This document shows positions 1 through 8,806 of a DNA stretch of 64,000 nt, piece by piece (positions within the stretch are counted from its first letter, which is position 1; every line of letters begins with the position of its first letter). Source of the DNA: Ostrinia nubilalis (taxonomy: Eukaryota; Arthropoda; Insecta; Lepidoptera; Crambidae). The notes under the pieces were generated by a model. That model had not been told where the DNA came from, did not search any database, and saw nothing but the letters and a program-made list of their open reading frames with translations. The position numbers were made by a program, and so were the translations under genes. The stretch is from NCBI RefSeq assembly GCF_963855985.1, contig NC_087093.1:11981001-12045000 (forward strand), read 5' to 3'.

Positions 1-3000
1 CATGTTAAACTTTGTTTTTGGATCAATAGGTGTTTTCACACTCTTACAATTACACATTCCAAATTTGGTTAGTATGTTCTGAATGTATTGCTTCTGATCT
101 ATACATAGAGTTCCTTGTTTTCTGTTTCTGTACACATGAAAACCCAAACAATATTTTAGTTCTCCCAAATCCTTCATTTCATAATTGGAAAGTAGCTTTT
201 CTTTTATGTGATTTCTAGTTTTCACAGAGCTTGTAAATAAAATTAGGTCATCCACATACACAGCTAAGAAAGTTATGTCTTCTTTTTCTATATTATAGTA
301 AATACAGGGATCAAGTAATGACTGTGTCAAGCCAATTTCTTTTAGTGTATTATCCAATTTCTTATTCCACTGTCTACTGGCTTGCTTTAATCCATAAAGC
401 GATTTCTTTAATAAACATACTTGTGTATTATTTTCTTCAAAGCTTGGTGGTTGTGACATATAAATAGTTTCCTCTACATCACCCTGCAGAAAGGCAGACA
501 CGGCGTCCATTTGGTGAATATCCAAATCATATTTCACAGCTAATGCGAACAAATACCGCAGGGATGTATATCTAATTACCGGTGAATATATTTCATTGTA
601 ATCCAATCCTCTTCTTTGAGCGCATCCTTTTATGACTAATCTCGCCTTGTATTTTGCTATGTTTCCTTTCTCATCTCTTTTGGTCTTAAAGACCCATTTA
701 CAGGATATAGCTTTTTTGCCAGTAGGTAAGTCACATAAAACCCAAGTGTTGTTTTTCATTAGAGATTTATACTCATCCTCCATGGCTTTCTTCCAATGAC
801 TAGATTCTGCGCAAGACATTGCTTCTTCAACAGTTGTTGGATCCTGACTTATCGCCAAACATGCATGATTTGAGTCTTCTTCTTCACTAATGGGCTGCCT
901 TCGGCGAGGCCTCAAGTTTATGAATCGGTTCGGAGAGTCAAATGAGCAGTCAGTGCTAGGTTCATAGGTTGTATCTTGTTCAGCTACCTCCACTGTAGAG
1001 TCAAAACTCTCGTCGGAGTTAGATGTAGAGCCAGTCTGGTTATCGCAAACAGGGGTAGAGTTTTCTTGAGTGGATGGAATCTGTATATTTTCCGTCAATG
1101 GCACAGGTATCTGTAATTTATTATTATTGTTTATACTTTCATTCTTATTATAGAGACAGTCTTCAATAAATGTGACATTTCTGCTTCTTGTAATTTTCTT
1201 AGTAATTGGGTTCATTAATCTATATCCTTTAGTATTCTCACAATATCCAAGAAAAATCATTTCTGTGGACTTTGAATCCCATTTTAATCGTTTTTCGTTC
1301 GGCACGTGAACCATAGCTTTACAGCCAAATATTCGTAAATGAGAAATATTTGGTTTAATACCTGTCAATTTCTCCAGTGGTGTCACGTAGTCAAGAACTC
1401 GAGTCGGAGAACGATTAATTATATGAGCAGCTGTCTCCACTGCCTCTGCCCAATACTGTTTCGGGAGTCCAGCATCGAACAACATGCATCTGGCACGCTC
1501 CACGAGAGTGCGGTTCATCCGCTCGGCGAGGCCATTTTGCTCCGGCGTATATGGTGCGGTCGTTTGATGCTTGATACCTGTACCTGCCAAATATTTTGAC
1601 ATTTGATTATTAATATATTCCAAGCCATTCTCAGTGCGTAGAATTTTTATTTTACAGTCTAATTGATTTTCCATCTCTTTCTTGTAAATTGCAAAAACTT
1701 CTTTAATATTAGTTTTATTTTTTAGAAAATATACTGAAACTTTTCTTGAATAATCATCTATGAAAGTGATGAAGTACCTGGCTCCACCCATAGATGGCGT
1801 TTCCATGGGTCCACACAAGTCTGAGTGTATCAGTTCAAGAGGTGCAGTAGCCCTGGAGCCTATATTTTTAAAAGGAAGTCTTGTCTGTTTACCTTTCAAA
1901 CATGGAATGCAATTATTATTATTACTGTCATTAGTGTTAATTATTTTTACACCCTCTGTACACAATGGCAATTTATTAACATCATTGTAGTTAAGATGTC
2001 CCATTCTACGGTGCCATACATCTATATTCTGTTCATGTGAAGTTGACAAATATGCATTTCCTTTGACAATGTTCAATTTGTACATATTATTAATCAGCCT
2101 AGCCGTTGCTACTAATGTTTTTTCTGAATTATATATTTCACAGCCAGCTTCATGAAATATTACTTTACAGCCATTTTTTACCAACTGACTGACAGACAAC
2201 AAGTTAGTGCTTAATTTTGGAACATATAAAATATCTCTCACCTGTATGTGATTTATCTTGCCATTTTCACCAATCAAATCCAGATTAACATTACCAATTT
2301 TCTCCACGGCAACTGATGTATTGTTAGCAACCTTTATATTTTGTATCGGAGGTGCCCGGACATCATACATACAGTCAGGCATGTTAGTCATATGTAAAGA
2401 TGCTCCAGAATCTACATACCATTCCACACTGTTCATATTTTCATGAGCTGCTGAAAATACTGCTGCAAAACCTTTATTATTATTATTATTCTTCTTTTTG
2501 TTATTACAGAACTTACTCATGTGTCCATACTTATTGCAGTTGTAGCAACGGGGGCCTGCTGGTTTATTATGCTGATTGCTGTTATAATTTTGTCGGGGGG
2601 TAGATTTGTGCTTTGTATAAAGAACAGAGACATTAGACTCCTTAACTTCTTGCATGAGTTTTGTTTTAATTGAGTCTGTGCTTATCTTTATGCCTGAGCT
2701 TTCTAATCCCATGATCATAGGTTTGTATTGTTCCGGCAAACCTGCTAACATCAGCGTGCCCAACCATTCATCATCGACATTAAATCCAATGTTTCTCAAT
2801 TTGTGAGCGGTGCTTACTATTTTATTGACATATTCTTCTATATTAGAACATCCTTCTAATGTGGTATTGACCAGGTCACGGAGTAACCCCACTTTTCTTG
2901 TTAAACCTGAATCTTCAAAAGCGTTTCGTAGATTTTGCCATACTTCTTTGGAAGTTTGAGCATCTTGGACGTGTATATAATTTACCGGGTCCACAAGTAG

Positions 3001-3174
3001 AATTATCTTGGTCTTTGCTTTGAGATCTAGCTTCGGATTTACCGTTACGCCATCGGCAGGTTCAACGCATTCCCACAACTCTTCGTGTTGTAAAAATGTC
3101 TGTACTGCAAATTTCCATGTACAGTAATTCTCTCGCCCCAATAATTTGTCTATTTGGACGTTATTCATAGCCAT
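1..3174 (-). CDS. Ty1/copia retrotransposon gag-pol polyprotein, C-terminal part beyond window
   Basis: One open frame of 1058 codons runs from the ATG at 3174 to position 1. I read every triplet of this frame and found no stop. Domains in order: a Gag region; a CX2CX4HX4C zinc knuckle (C210, C213, H218, C223) followed by an Asn/Lys-rich run; an aspartic protease VDSGAS with D255; an integrase HHCC finger (H388, H393, C422, C425); an integrase core with D452 in HSDLCGP and E551 in PEQNGLAER; then RT with YVDD (D975, D976). The order protease-integrase-RT is diagnostic of Ty1/copia, and gag and pol share one frame as in Drosophila copia. The polyprotein would make virus-like particles and copy and insert the element. 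The second integrase acidic residue is Glu (E515, RTENGLEY) where Asp is usual, and the 515-551 gap gives the DD35E spacing. The RNase H end and the 3' LTR lie outside the window. The lack of any stop points to a young insertion. Confidence 0.93.
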   Translation of the reverse strand, partial: MAMNNVQIDKLLGRENYCTWKFAVQTFLQHEELWECVEPADGVTVNPKLDLKAKTKIILLVDPVNYIHVQDAQTSKEVWQNLRNAFEDSGLTRKVGLLRDLVNTTLEGCSNIEEYVNKIVSTAHKLRNIGFNVDDEWLGTLMLAGLPEQYKPMIMGLESSGIKISTDSIKTKLMQEVKESNVSVLYTKHKSTPRQNYNSNQHNKPAGPRCYNCNKYGHMSKFCNNKKKNNNNNKGFAAVFSAAHENMNSVEWYVDSGASLHMTNMPDCMYDVRAPPIQNIKVANNTSVAVEKIGNVNLDLIGENGKINHIQVRDILYVPKLSTNLLSVSQLVKNGCKVIFHEAGCEIYNSEKTLVATARLINNMYKLNIVKGNAYLSTSHEQNIDVWHRRMGHLNYNDVNKLPLCTEGVKIINTNDSNNNNCIPCLKGKQTRLPFKNIGSRATAPLELIHSDLCGPMETPSMGGARYFITFIDDYSRKVSVYFLKNKTNIKEVFAIYKKEMENQLDCKIKILRTENGLEYINNQMSKYLAGTGIKHQTTAPYTPEQNGLAERMNRTLVERARCMLFDAGLPKQYWAEAVETAAHIINRSPTRVLDYVTPLEKLTGIKPNISHLRIFGCKAMVHVPNEKRLKWDSKSTEMIFLGYCENTKGYRLMNPITKKITRSRNVTFIEDCLYNKNESINNNNKLQIPVPLTENIQIPSTQENSTPVCDNQTGSTSNSDESFDSTVEVAEQDTTYEPSTDCSFDSPNRFINLRPRRRQPISEEEDSNHACLAISQDPTTVEEAMSCAESSHWKKAMEDEYKSLMKNNTWVLCDLPTGKKAISCKWVFKTKRDEKGNIAKYKARLVIKGCAQRRGLDYNEIYSPVIRYTSLRYLFALAVKYDLDIHQMDAVSAFLQGDVEETIYMSQPPSFEENNTQVCLLKKSLYGLKQASRQWNKKLDNTLKEIGLTQSLLDPCIYYNIEKEDITFLAVYVDDLILFTSSVKTRNHIKEKLLSNYEMKDLGELKYCLGFHVYRNRKQGTLCIDQKQYIQNILTKFGMCNCKSVKTPIDPKTKFNM

Positions 3175-3300
3175 TTTACGTCGGAGCAAATTCAAAAATT
3201 GCTTTGTAATGATGGCTACCTAAAAATCAGAGAGAACACTTCGCGGAACTAGAACTTTTTACTAACGGAGTTTCACTATTATTGATTTTAACGTATCATA

Positions 3301-3311
3301 GGCCCATAACC
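3301..3311 (-). promoter_or_regulatory. Primer-binding site for initiator tRNA-Met half molecule
   Basis: On the minus strand the bases just inside the LTR read GGTTATGGGCC. This is complementary to the anticodon stem-loop of initiator tRNA-Met, as in Drosophila copia, which is primed by a cleaved tRNA-iMet rather than by the usual 3' CCA end. It lies 127 bases upstream of the gag ATG, on the expected side of the LTR. Confidence 0.85.
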
Positions 3312-3515
3312 TGATATAAGTAAAACAAAGGTTAGAAAGTAATTACTAGTTTATATTGTAAATGGAAAAAGTACAAATCAACTGAATTTACGTTATCGAG
3401 AATGACATAAGATATTAGTTCATAAAAAGGGCGCTAGAGGCGAGCGAGTCGTCCAATAACAAAACGCTTCGACGTTTTGTTTCTTTACACGCAGGTTTAT
3501 GTTCATATTCCAATA
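3312..3515 (-). repeat. 5' LTR of the copia element
   Basis: The LTR ends in CA next to the primer site (TG at 3312-3313 on the plus strand). Its outer end on the minus strand reads TATTGGAATATGAACA, close to the TGTTGGAATAT start of the Drosophila copia LTR, so about 204 bp. The terminal TG would be TA here. The outer five bases (gtttc, 3516-3520) would be the TSD, but the partner is outside the window. The outer boundary rests on recalled similarity to copia. Confidence 0.7.
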
Positions 3516-3528
3516 GTTTCGCACGTTC

Positions 3529-3784
3529 GAAGGAAAATCGTGCGAAACTACTACTAACCCGAATTGTGACCTCTAAATACGGGTTAGTAGTAGTTTCGCA
3601 CGATTTTCCTTCTCACGAATGTTAATAATATTTTTATTTAGTAGGCGTTTTGCCCGGATGTATCAAAAGTATTAAAAACGGGTGCGAATCGACCCCTTTG
3701 AGAACTAGTAATCGCATAAGTACTACTAGTTCAAAAAAGAGTCGATTCGTGCGAAGGAAAATCGTGCGAAACTACTACTAACCC
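3529..3784. repeat. Perfect 33-bp inverted repeat plus a third direct copy
   Basis: 3529-3561 and 3580-3612 are exact reverse complements over 33 bases with an 18-base loop. A third copy in the first orientation lies at 3753-3784 (32 bases identical). The shared core is CGTGCGAAACTACTACTAAC. The block sits directly outside the copia LTR, so copia may have landed in or beside it. No coding potential is seen. Confidence 0.85.
3684..3749. repeat. Second, imperfect inverted repeat nested between copies of the 33-mer
   Basis: 3684-3710 pairs with 3724-3749 (cores CGAATCGA and TCGATTCG, ACTAGTA and TACTAGT) around a loop of about 13 bases. The middle of the stem has mismatches. With the neighbouring 33-mer it makes a compact cluster of hairpins. 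Confidence 0.65.
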
Positions 3785-3799
3785 CTAAATACTTATAAG

Positions 3800-4460
3800 A
3801 TACAACAGTTTATTTATAAGATAGAACAGTTTTTTTTGAAACAGTAATCTTATGAACTTACTTTTATCTGCCCGCACAATGAGCTAAATTACTCTAGAGT
3901 TAGACTAGAAAAATATATTGTTTCGCAGCCGTTCCTTACCACCTGAAGTTACTTATCTTAATTGAAGACGACAATTCACTTCTAGAATACCTACGTCTTG
4001 GTCCCGTACGAGTCGCGTACGCGTCCCGTAATGACAGTCGACCGGCTAACTCGATTATGGAAGCGAGTCTCGCATTGTAATCGACCACTATTTTACCCGC
4101 ATTATTATTTTACCCACTATTTTACCCACATTAGTGATGTCGCGCTGCGTTTGCGCCGCTAAAAGGCCCGTAAGTTGATTAGGAGAGTGAGATTTAAGAC
4201 GCTTTCTTTTGTTTTTATTTTGCAGGTTTGGGCTGTTCATTGTAATGAATGAAGAGGACTCATGTGATTGGACATCAAGTCTCTTTCTAATAACTTATCC
4301 TGATTATGTAATGCTAGTATTCTATGCGTATTTTTCGTTCTAGCTGTATTCAGCTAATAAGTACGAGTATAAAATATCTTGATTATAATTGAAAACTACC
4401 CTATTTTGGCTTCTCTATTTTACACAGTAGTGTAACCAAAGGTTGCTTGTAGTGTAGGTT
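3800..4460. other. No gene seen
   Basis: AT-rich sequence with a few GC-richer patches around 4000-4170, including a short run of repeated 'ttttaccc' words at 4091-4128. I see no frame of note, no RNA gene and no recognisable repeat. Confidence 0.5.
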
Positions 4461-4506
4461 CAAAGAGTTTGTTACAATGAGATTTCTCATTGTAACAAAC
4501 TCTTTG
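4461..4506. repeat. 46-bp near-perfect palindrome
   Basis: 22-base arms (4461-4482 and 4485-4506) are exact reverse complements separated by two bases. The core arm is GTTTGTTACAATGAGA. No flanking duplication was found, so its origin (foldback relic or extrusion-prone site) is unknown. Confidence 0.85.
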
Positions 4507-4544
4507 ACACGGCAAATTTTTTTTATGCATAACAAGGCAGGTTT

Positions 4545-4660
4545 TTGACCGCAATCGCACCTGGTGTTAAGTGAGATGCAGTCTAGGATGGTACATATCT
4601 ACCCTGTAAGTGCCTATTCACTCTCGCCTTGCAAAGGGACGGATTATAATGTTTGGGAAA
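4545..4660. repeat. Lepidopteran interspersed repeat fragment
   Basis: The stretch around 'accgcaatcgcacctggtgt' and 'gatgcagtctaggatgg' is a repeat I know from many lepidopteran sequences, probably the 3' part of a LINE or SINE. The family name is uncertain. Confidence 0.5.
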
Positions 4661-4898
4661 GACAGAAAAATGTTGCGTTACCAATACAACTTACCGAATT
4701 GCAACTGCAAATGAGTTTAAGATCAGGAACAATGCTTTTATAAATCAAATCAAATTTAAACCGAATAAAATGATACGGTTCTGACTACGACGCATGGGAG
4801 GGGGACTGCGTCCACCCCAGATAGATTGGCATCATGGCCGCCAAATTTTGATGAGTGTTATGCATGTTTGTTGCGTTGATATTGTTAACGCATTTTGA
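4661..4898. other. No gene seen
   Basis: Unremarkable AT-rich DNA leading up to the composite transposon. Confidence 0.5.
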
Positions 4899-4906
4899 GC
4901 TACACG

Positions 4907-6951
4907 CAGGGCCGGATTAACCATCTCGGGGCCCCTAGGCACAGCTCGTTTCGGGCCCCCCCTTTTTTTGTCGCGGAGGAAATGTTTTGCGCACTTTCAC
5001 CACTGCCGGGGGACAACCCACCACCACCCATGGCCATACCAACCTTGCGGTTATACTGGCCGAATCGCGGGAGGTGTGCGCGGAATTGCGGCTGCCTAGG
5101 GCAGGTTGCACTCCACCGCGCCACATTTCTTGACTCCCTACAAGTTAAAACCTCCGCGGCGTTCCGTCGTAGCCCGGAGTATCGCGAGTATCCGGACGTA
5201 GCCTTAGACTTCCGCGACACCACGCTACAGCGACAGCTCGCCTACACGGCGGACCCTACCCTCGTAAGACCGTCGGTCTCTTTAAAAGAACCAAATTCTC
5301 AAAGTAGTTCCGTCCTGAACATTTGGATGAGGCGAGAGGATCCTTCTGAAGGATGACCTCTTCGTAAAAGGAGGCGACCGCCTTCCAGCATCCTTCGTTT
5401 CCCAGTATGGCGTTGACCAGGCTCGGAAGCGAAAGATCCCGGCCCACGACCGCAGTGAGGACACGGCGCTGCTCCTCCCAGCCGGGCAGCCTGTGCAGTC
5501 CGCGAGGGTGTGCTGCACCGTGTCATCCGCCGCGCCGCATTTGTGGCACACGGGGATTCCTCTCGCCCGGTTCTATGCAGGTACGAACCGAAGCATCCAT
5601 GCCCGGTCAGCACCTGCGCCAGACGGAACGTGAGGAACCCGTGCGGTCGTTCCAACCATTTGTCCAGAACAGGACCAATGGCGTCCAGAGTGCGGCGGCC
5701 AAACTGCGCGCGAGTCATGGCTTCATAACGGCGCCGCACCGCTCCGGGGCCGGGCGCCTTCCACGCGCCTTCTGGTCTGCCATCCAGTGATAGATGACAG
5801 ACAAGACCCCAGTTTCTAGCTCCCAAGGAGGAGTACCAGCGAGAACGCACGCCGCAGCGTGCCCTACGTGTAGGTCCTTGCGACCCTCTGCGCTATGGCC
5901 CGCTGGGGTTTGCGCAGAAGGGCAGCATTCTCTCTCTTCTCTTGTTGAGTGCTCTCTCGCAGATTGGAGCGCCATTCAGTGCCATGCTCCTCAGAACGCC
6001 GGCATAAAGTCGACGACACCTCGTTTGTGGCCCTCCCAAATTCGGGAGAAGCCAACTCAGTGCGCTGGCTGCCTTGAGGAAGCGTGGCACTAGCCCGTTG
6101 AAGTGCGGGCTAAAATGCCACCTCCCGTCAAGCGTGAGGCCCAGACATTTCATATGGCCTTTGACGTAAATCCTAACGTCCTCAACGCGTCGGGAGGGGC
6201 GCGCTGGCGAGGCCCCGGAAAGAGGGCCTCAATCTTCTCCAGCGCGACTTTCAGGCCGAGGCATCGTATTCTGCGAGCGACTGTGCCGCCCGCCGATGCC
6301 AGCCGTGCCGCGGCTCCAAATTTCTTCCCCGGGCAGTGACCAGAGTGTCATCCGCATACCATATGACACTCATGCCCGCGAGAAGGACGCCCCGGAGGAG
6401 CCAGTTGAAGCCTAGGTTCCACAAGAGTGGACCGAGCACCGAACCCTGCGGAACCCCGCGGCTACGCCGCGCCGTTTGAGCTGGCCGTCTCTGTTAACAT
6501 ACAGGACTTCGCGGTCCCGTGAGTAATCGGCCAGCAGCGCTCAAAGGTACTGAGGCACTCTGTGATGTTGAAGTGCCTAGAGTATGGTGGAATGAGGGAT
6601 GGTATTGAAAGCGTTGGCTATATCGAATGATACAGCCAACACACCCTCAGCCCTCTCTTTAGCCTCCGCAGTGAGGCTTTTTAGCCTCTGAAGGGCGTCG
6701 CTTTGAAGCAGTAATGCCAACGTCACGAAAATAGATTAGGTTCCACAATATCGAAATATGACGATTGAATGTATAAACCAAAATAAGGCGAAGTTTTGAG
6801 GTGGTTTGAGTTATGTTGCATAAAAATAATCTTTAACATTTTTTTTTTAATTTTTTAATCGGGATTGCTGGGCCCCTGGTCATAGTGGGCCCCTGGCCAT
6901 AGTGGGCCCCTAGGCACTGGCCTAAAGTGCCTTATGGATAATACGGCACTG
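4907..6951 (-). mobile_element. Composite hAT-type transposon carrying a dead non-LTR retrotransposon fragment, copy 1
   Basis: The ends read CAGGGCCGGATTAACCAT and, from the other side, CAGTGCCGTATTATCCAT, matching at 15 of 18 bases with the hAT-style CAGnG start. The flanks are a perfect 8-bp direct repeat gctacacg (4899-4906 and 6952-6959), the TSD length of hAT elements. Subterminal tracts repeat the word GGGCCCCTAGGCAC or its relatives. The 2045-bp body contains no hAT transposase. Instead it holds a reverse-transcriptase fragment on the minus strand, from near motif A to the C-terminal zinc finger and 3' region. A second copy with the same end and body, but different flanking DNA, begins at 62963. 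The unit therefore moved as a whole, presumably by transposase supplied in trans. Confidence 0.85.
5250..6711 (-). pseudogene. Non-LTR retrotransposon reverse transcriptase, R1-like, 5'-truncated and broken
   Basis: Minus-strand translation, across frameshifts, gives successive hallmarks of an R1-like LINE ORF2: VSFDIANAFNTIPH (RT motif A), GVPQGSV-like sequence, WYADDTL (catalytic motif, about 6346-6362), the thumb region with YLGLTLDGR-like sequence, and a C-terminal CHKCGAADDTVQHTLADC zinc finger (about 5497-5550). Endonuclease and the N-terminal half of RT are missing. The main frame has in-frame TAG (6577-6579) and TGA (6541-6543) codons plus indels, so no protein is made. Both nonsense codons recur in the copy at 63 kb. 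The cargo was therefore already dead when the composite multiplied. Confidence 0.85.
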
Positions 6952-7006
6952 GCTACACGCAATCGAACCTTTTTGGTACTTAAGTGACACTTTGTTCTTA
7001 TGATAC

Positions 7007-7195
7007 ACTAGCTTTTGCCCGCGGCTTCTCTCGCGTTAAGAAGTATTATTTCATACAAACTTTCGTCCCCTATTATATCATAACATCTACCTGTATGCCA
7101 AATTTCAGCCCGATCCGTCCAGTGGTTTGGGCTGTGCGTTGATAGATCACTATGTCAGTCAGTCAGTCACCTTTGAGTTATATAGTATTAAGATT
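7007..7195 (+). repeat. Lepidopteran interspersed repeat ('actagcttttgcccgcggct' type)
   Basis: It begins with ACTAGCTTTTGCCCGCGGCT and contains 'ccaaatttcagcccgatccg' and a (gtca)n run near 7150-7170. It is a very common lepidopteran repeat of disputed class (SINE-like or Helitron-like). It shares its first 20 bases with the repeats at 13506-13711 and 36578-36786. Confidence 0.7.
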
Positions 7196-7926
7196 TATTA
7201 AATAGTATTCAGAAGTTAAATCTTAAAAAAATAGACGAAAAATCTTCAAATTAGTACGAATAGTACGGATCTATTTCCTCGTTATTAGATGAAATATACA
7301 AGGAAATGTAGATTCTGGTAGAGAACTTTTCCCTTTTTGTAGCTCGCATTTGTGTGTATCACCAATCACTGTTCAAATCTTAGGTGTTACAAGCGCATTA
7401 AAGACTCAAATAAAACCGCGCAATACCCAGCAGAAGTTACAAGTATAACAACAAAACAGCCAATAAAAGTGTTATTAAAATAGTACAGCGTCGATTAGCG
7501 ATCGCCAGCGAAGTACCTCGGCGCCCTTAATGGCGTCTACTTCAGACCTATTATCTATTTACAACCGGCATTTTATTATTTGGGGTTAAGATACAACATA
7601 AAGCGTACAGCATGGGCGTGTCTTTCCAGATCGGACGACCGTTAGGGATGTTTTTACGACCATCAAAAGATACTTTGTGAGATGGCATCCGGCAGTTTGG
7701 GATGTCGTAATCCACAGTATTTGGAATAAGCGATTATTTTGGATTAATTTGACAGGTGATCACTTGAAATAAATGTTTGTTAGTAGGTACGAGTAGTTGT
7801 GTGGTAATAATATCACGGTTATTTGCGTATCTAACCTTTATGTACTTATATCGTCAAAAATCTACATAATATACATCTTAAGTCCGCAATAATGTCTTAA
7901 ATTATGAGGTACCTACTTACTCTGAT
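7196..7926. other. No gene seen
   Basis: AT-rich spacer. The region around 7490-7720 is somewhat richer in GC. I see no exon, RNA gene or element ends. Confidence 0.45.
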
Positions 7927-8070
7927 CAGAGGTGGAATTGTGTAAAGCAATCGTTATCATTTGACAGTTCATATCGTACGATTATTCTGTCAAACGCTTT
8001 GTTTAACTGACTTTATCGTACGTTATGAACTGTCAAATGATTACGATTGCTTTACACAATTCCACCTCTG
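7927..8070. mobile_element. 144-bp MITE with long inverted repeats
   Basis: The sequence begins CAGAGGTGGAATTGTGTAAA and ends with its reverse complement. The arms pair over about 45 bases, including TTGACAGTTCAT and ATGAACTGTCAA. No matching 8-bp or TA flank is visible, so the superfamily is undetermined. Confidence 0.8.
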
Positions 8071-8713
8071 GTGTGTTACCTATTTTTGTCATTAGGCTGT
8101 ACTTAGTAACTATATCTATAGGACTTTTGTCGCTATAACAATGGATGTTAAGATACCGTAGCCGTAGTTTAGTGCCTAGTTGAAGTGTACGTACAGGTAT
8201 TTTTGTACAAACTCAGAATAAGTCACTTTTTATGTAACCTTTTGTATTACATTCTGTAAGTTTTTTCATTATCCTCCAAGTATTGTATAACAAGTGAGAG
8301 CAATTCGAAACGTGCTCAAGCCTCACCAGTATTTAGCGTTAATGAACAGCGTTTCCAGGCTTTGTGCTGCAGCTTTAAGCCCTCTCGCTTCAATTATGCT
8401 TTCTTGTTTTTGAGTAGAGGTAGAGACGAAACGACGGCACTTTGCCGGGCCGTTTCAAATGTACGTTCTTTGCTTGTTACGGGTGAATGCTTCTTTTCAA
8501 TCCTTTAAGGTGAGTTTTGGAACTAACCATTATTATGTTAGGCCTCCAGACATCAGTAATATTGGCATCAATATTACTGTCATACCTTCCTTCGGTATAA
8601 ATAAGTCCTTAGTTCCAACCACCACACTGTCAGTAGTACTAATAATATCTGGTCCACTTATCTGAAATAACATCTTTAAAGTACAGTTGACAGCAAATCG
8701 ATGTAAATATTAT
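8071..8713. other. No gene seen
   Basis: AT-rich spacer. A short open frame at 8459-8665 shows no recognisable domain and no exon signals worth calling. Confidence 0.4.
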
Positions 8714-8806
8714 GGCTGGATTGCACCAACAGTAACTAAATGACCGGTGTTTTTTGTATGGAATTTGATGGATTTTTAGACGTTTGTAGTGCAGTGCAGT
8801 TCAGCC
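8714..8806 (-). mobile_element. Diverged copy of the GGCTGRGTTGCACCA MITE
   Basis: The start GGCTGGATTGCACCA and end TTCAGCC match the MITE family seen intact at 30191, 41874 and 49520. The inner 'ccggtgttttttgtatggaa' is the family's internal sequence reversed. It is 93 bp, diverged and probably internally deleted. Confidence 0.65.

Noticed and set aside
1339..2603. Plus-strand frames in the copia region
   Set aside because: Antisense shadows of the fully open gag-pol frame.
4895..5356. 153-codon plus-strand frame
   Set aside because: Antisense to the 3' part of the LINE fragment and overlapping the transposon end; no domain.
5299..5850. 183-codon minus-strand frame as an intact gene
   Set aside because: It is a mix of true RT C-terminal sequence and shifted frame within the LINE fragment; the neighbouring parts continue in other frames with stops.
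7927..8070. hAT assignment for the CAGAGGTGG MITE
   Set aside because: The flanking 8 bases on the two sides do not match, so the superfamily was left open.
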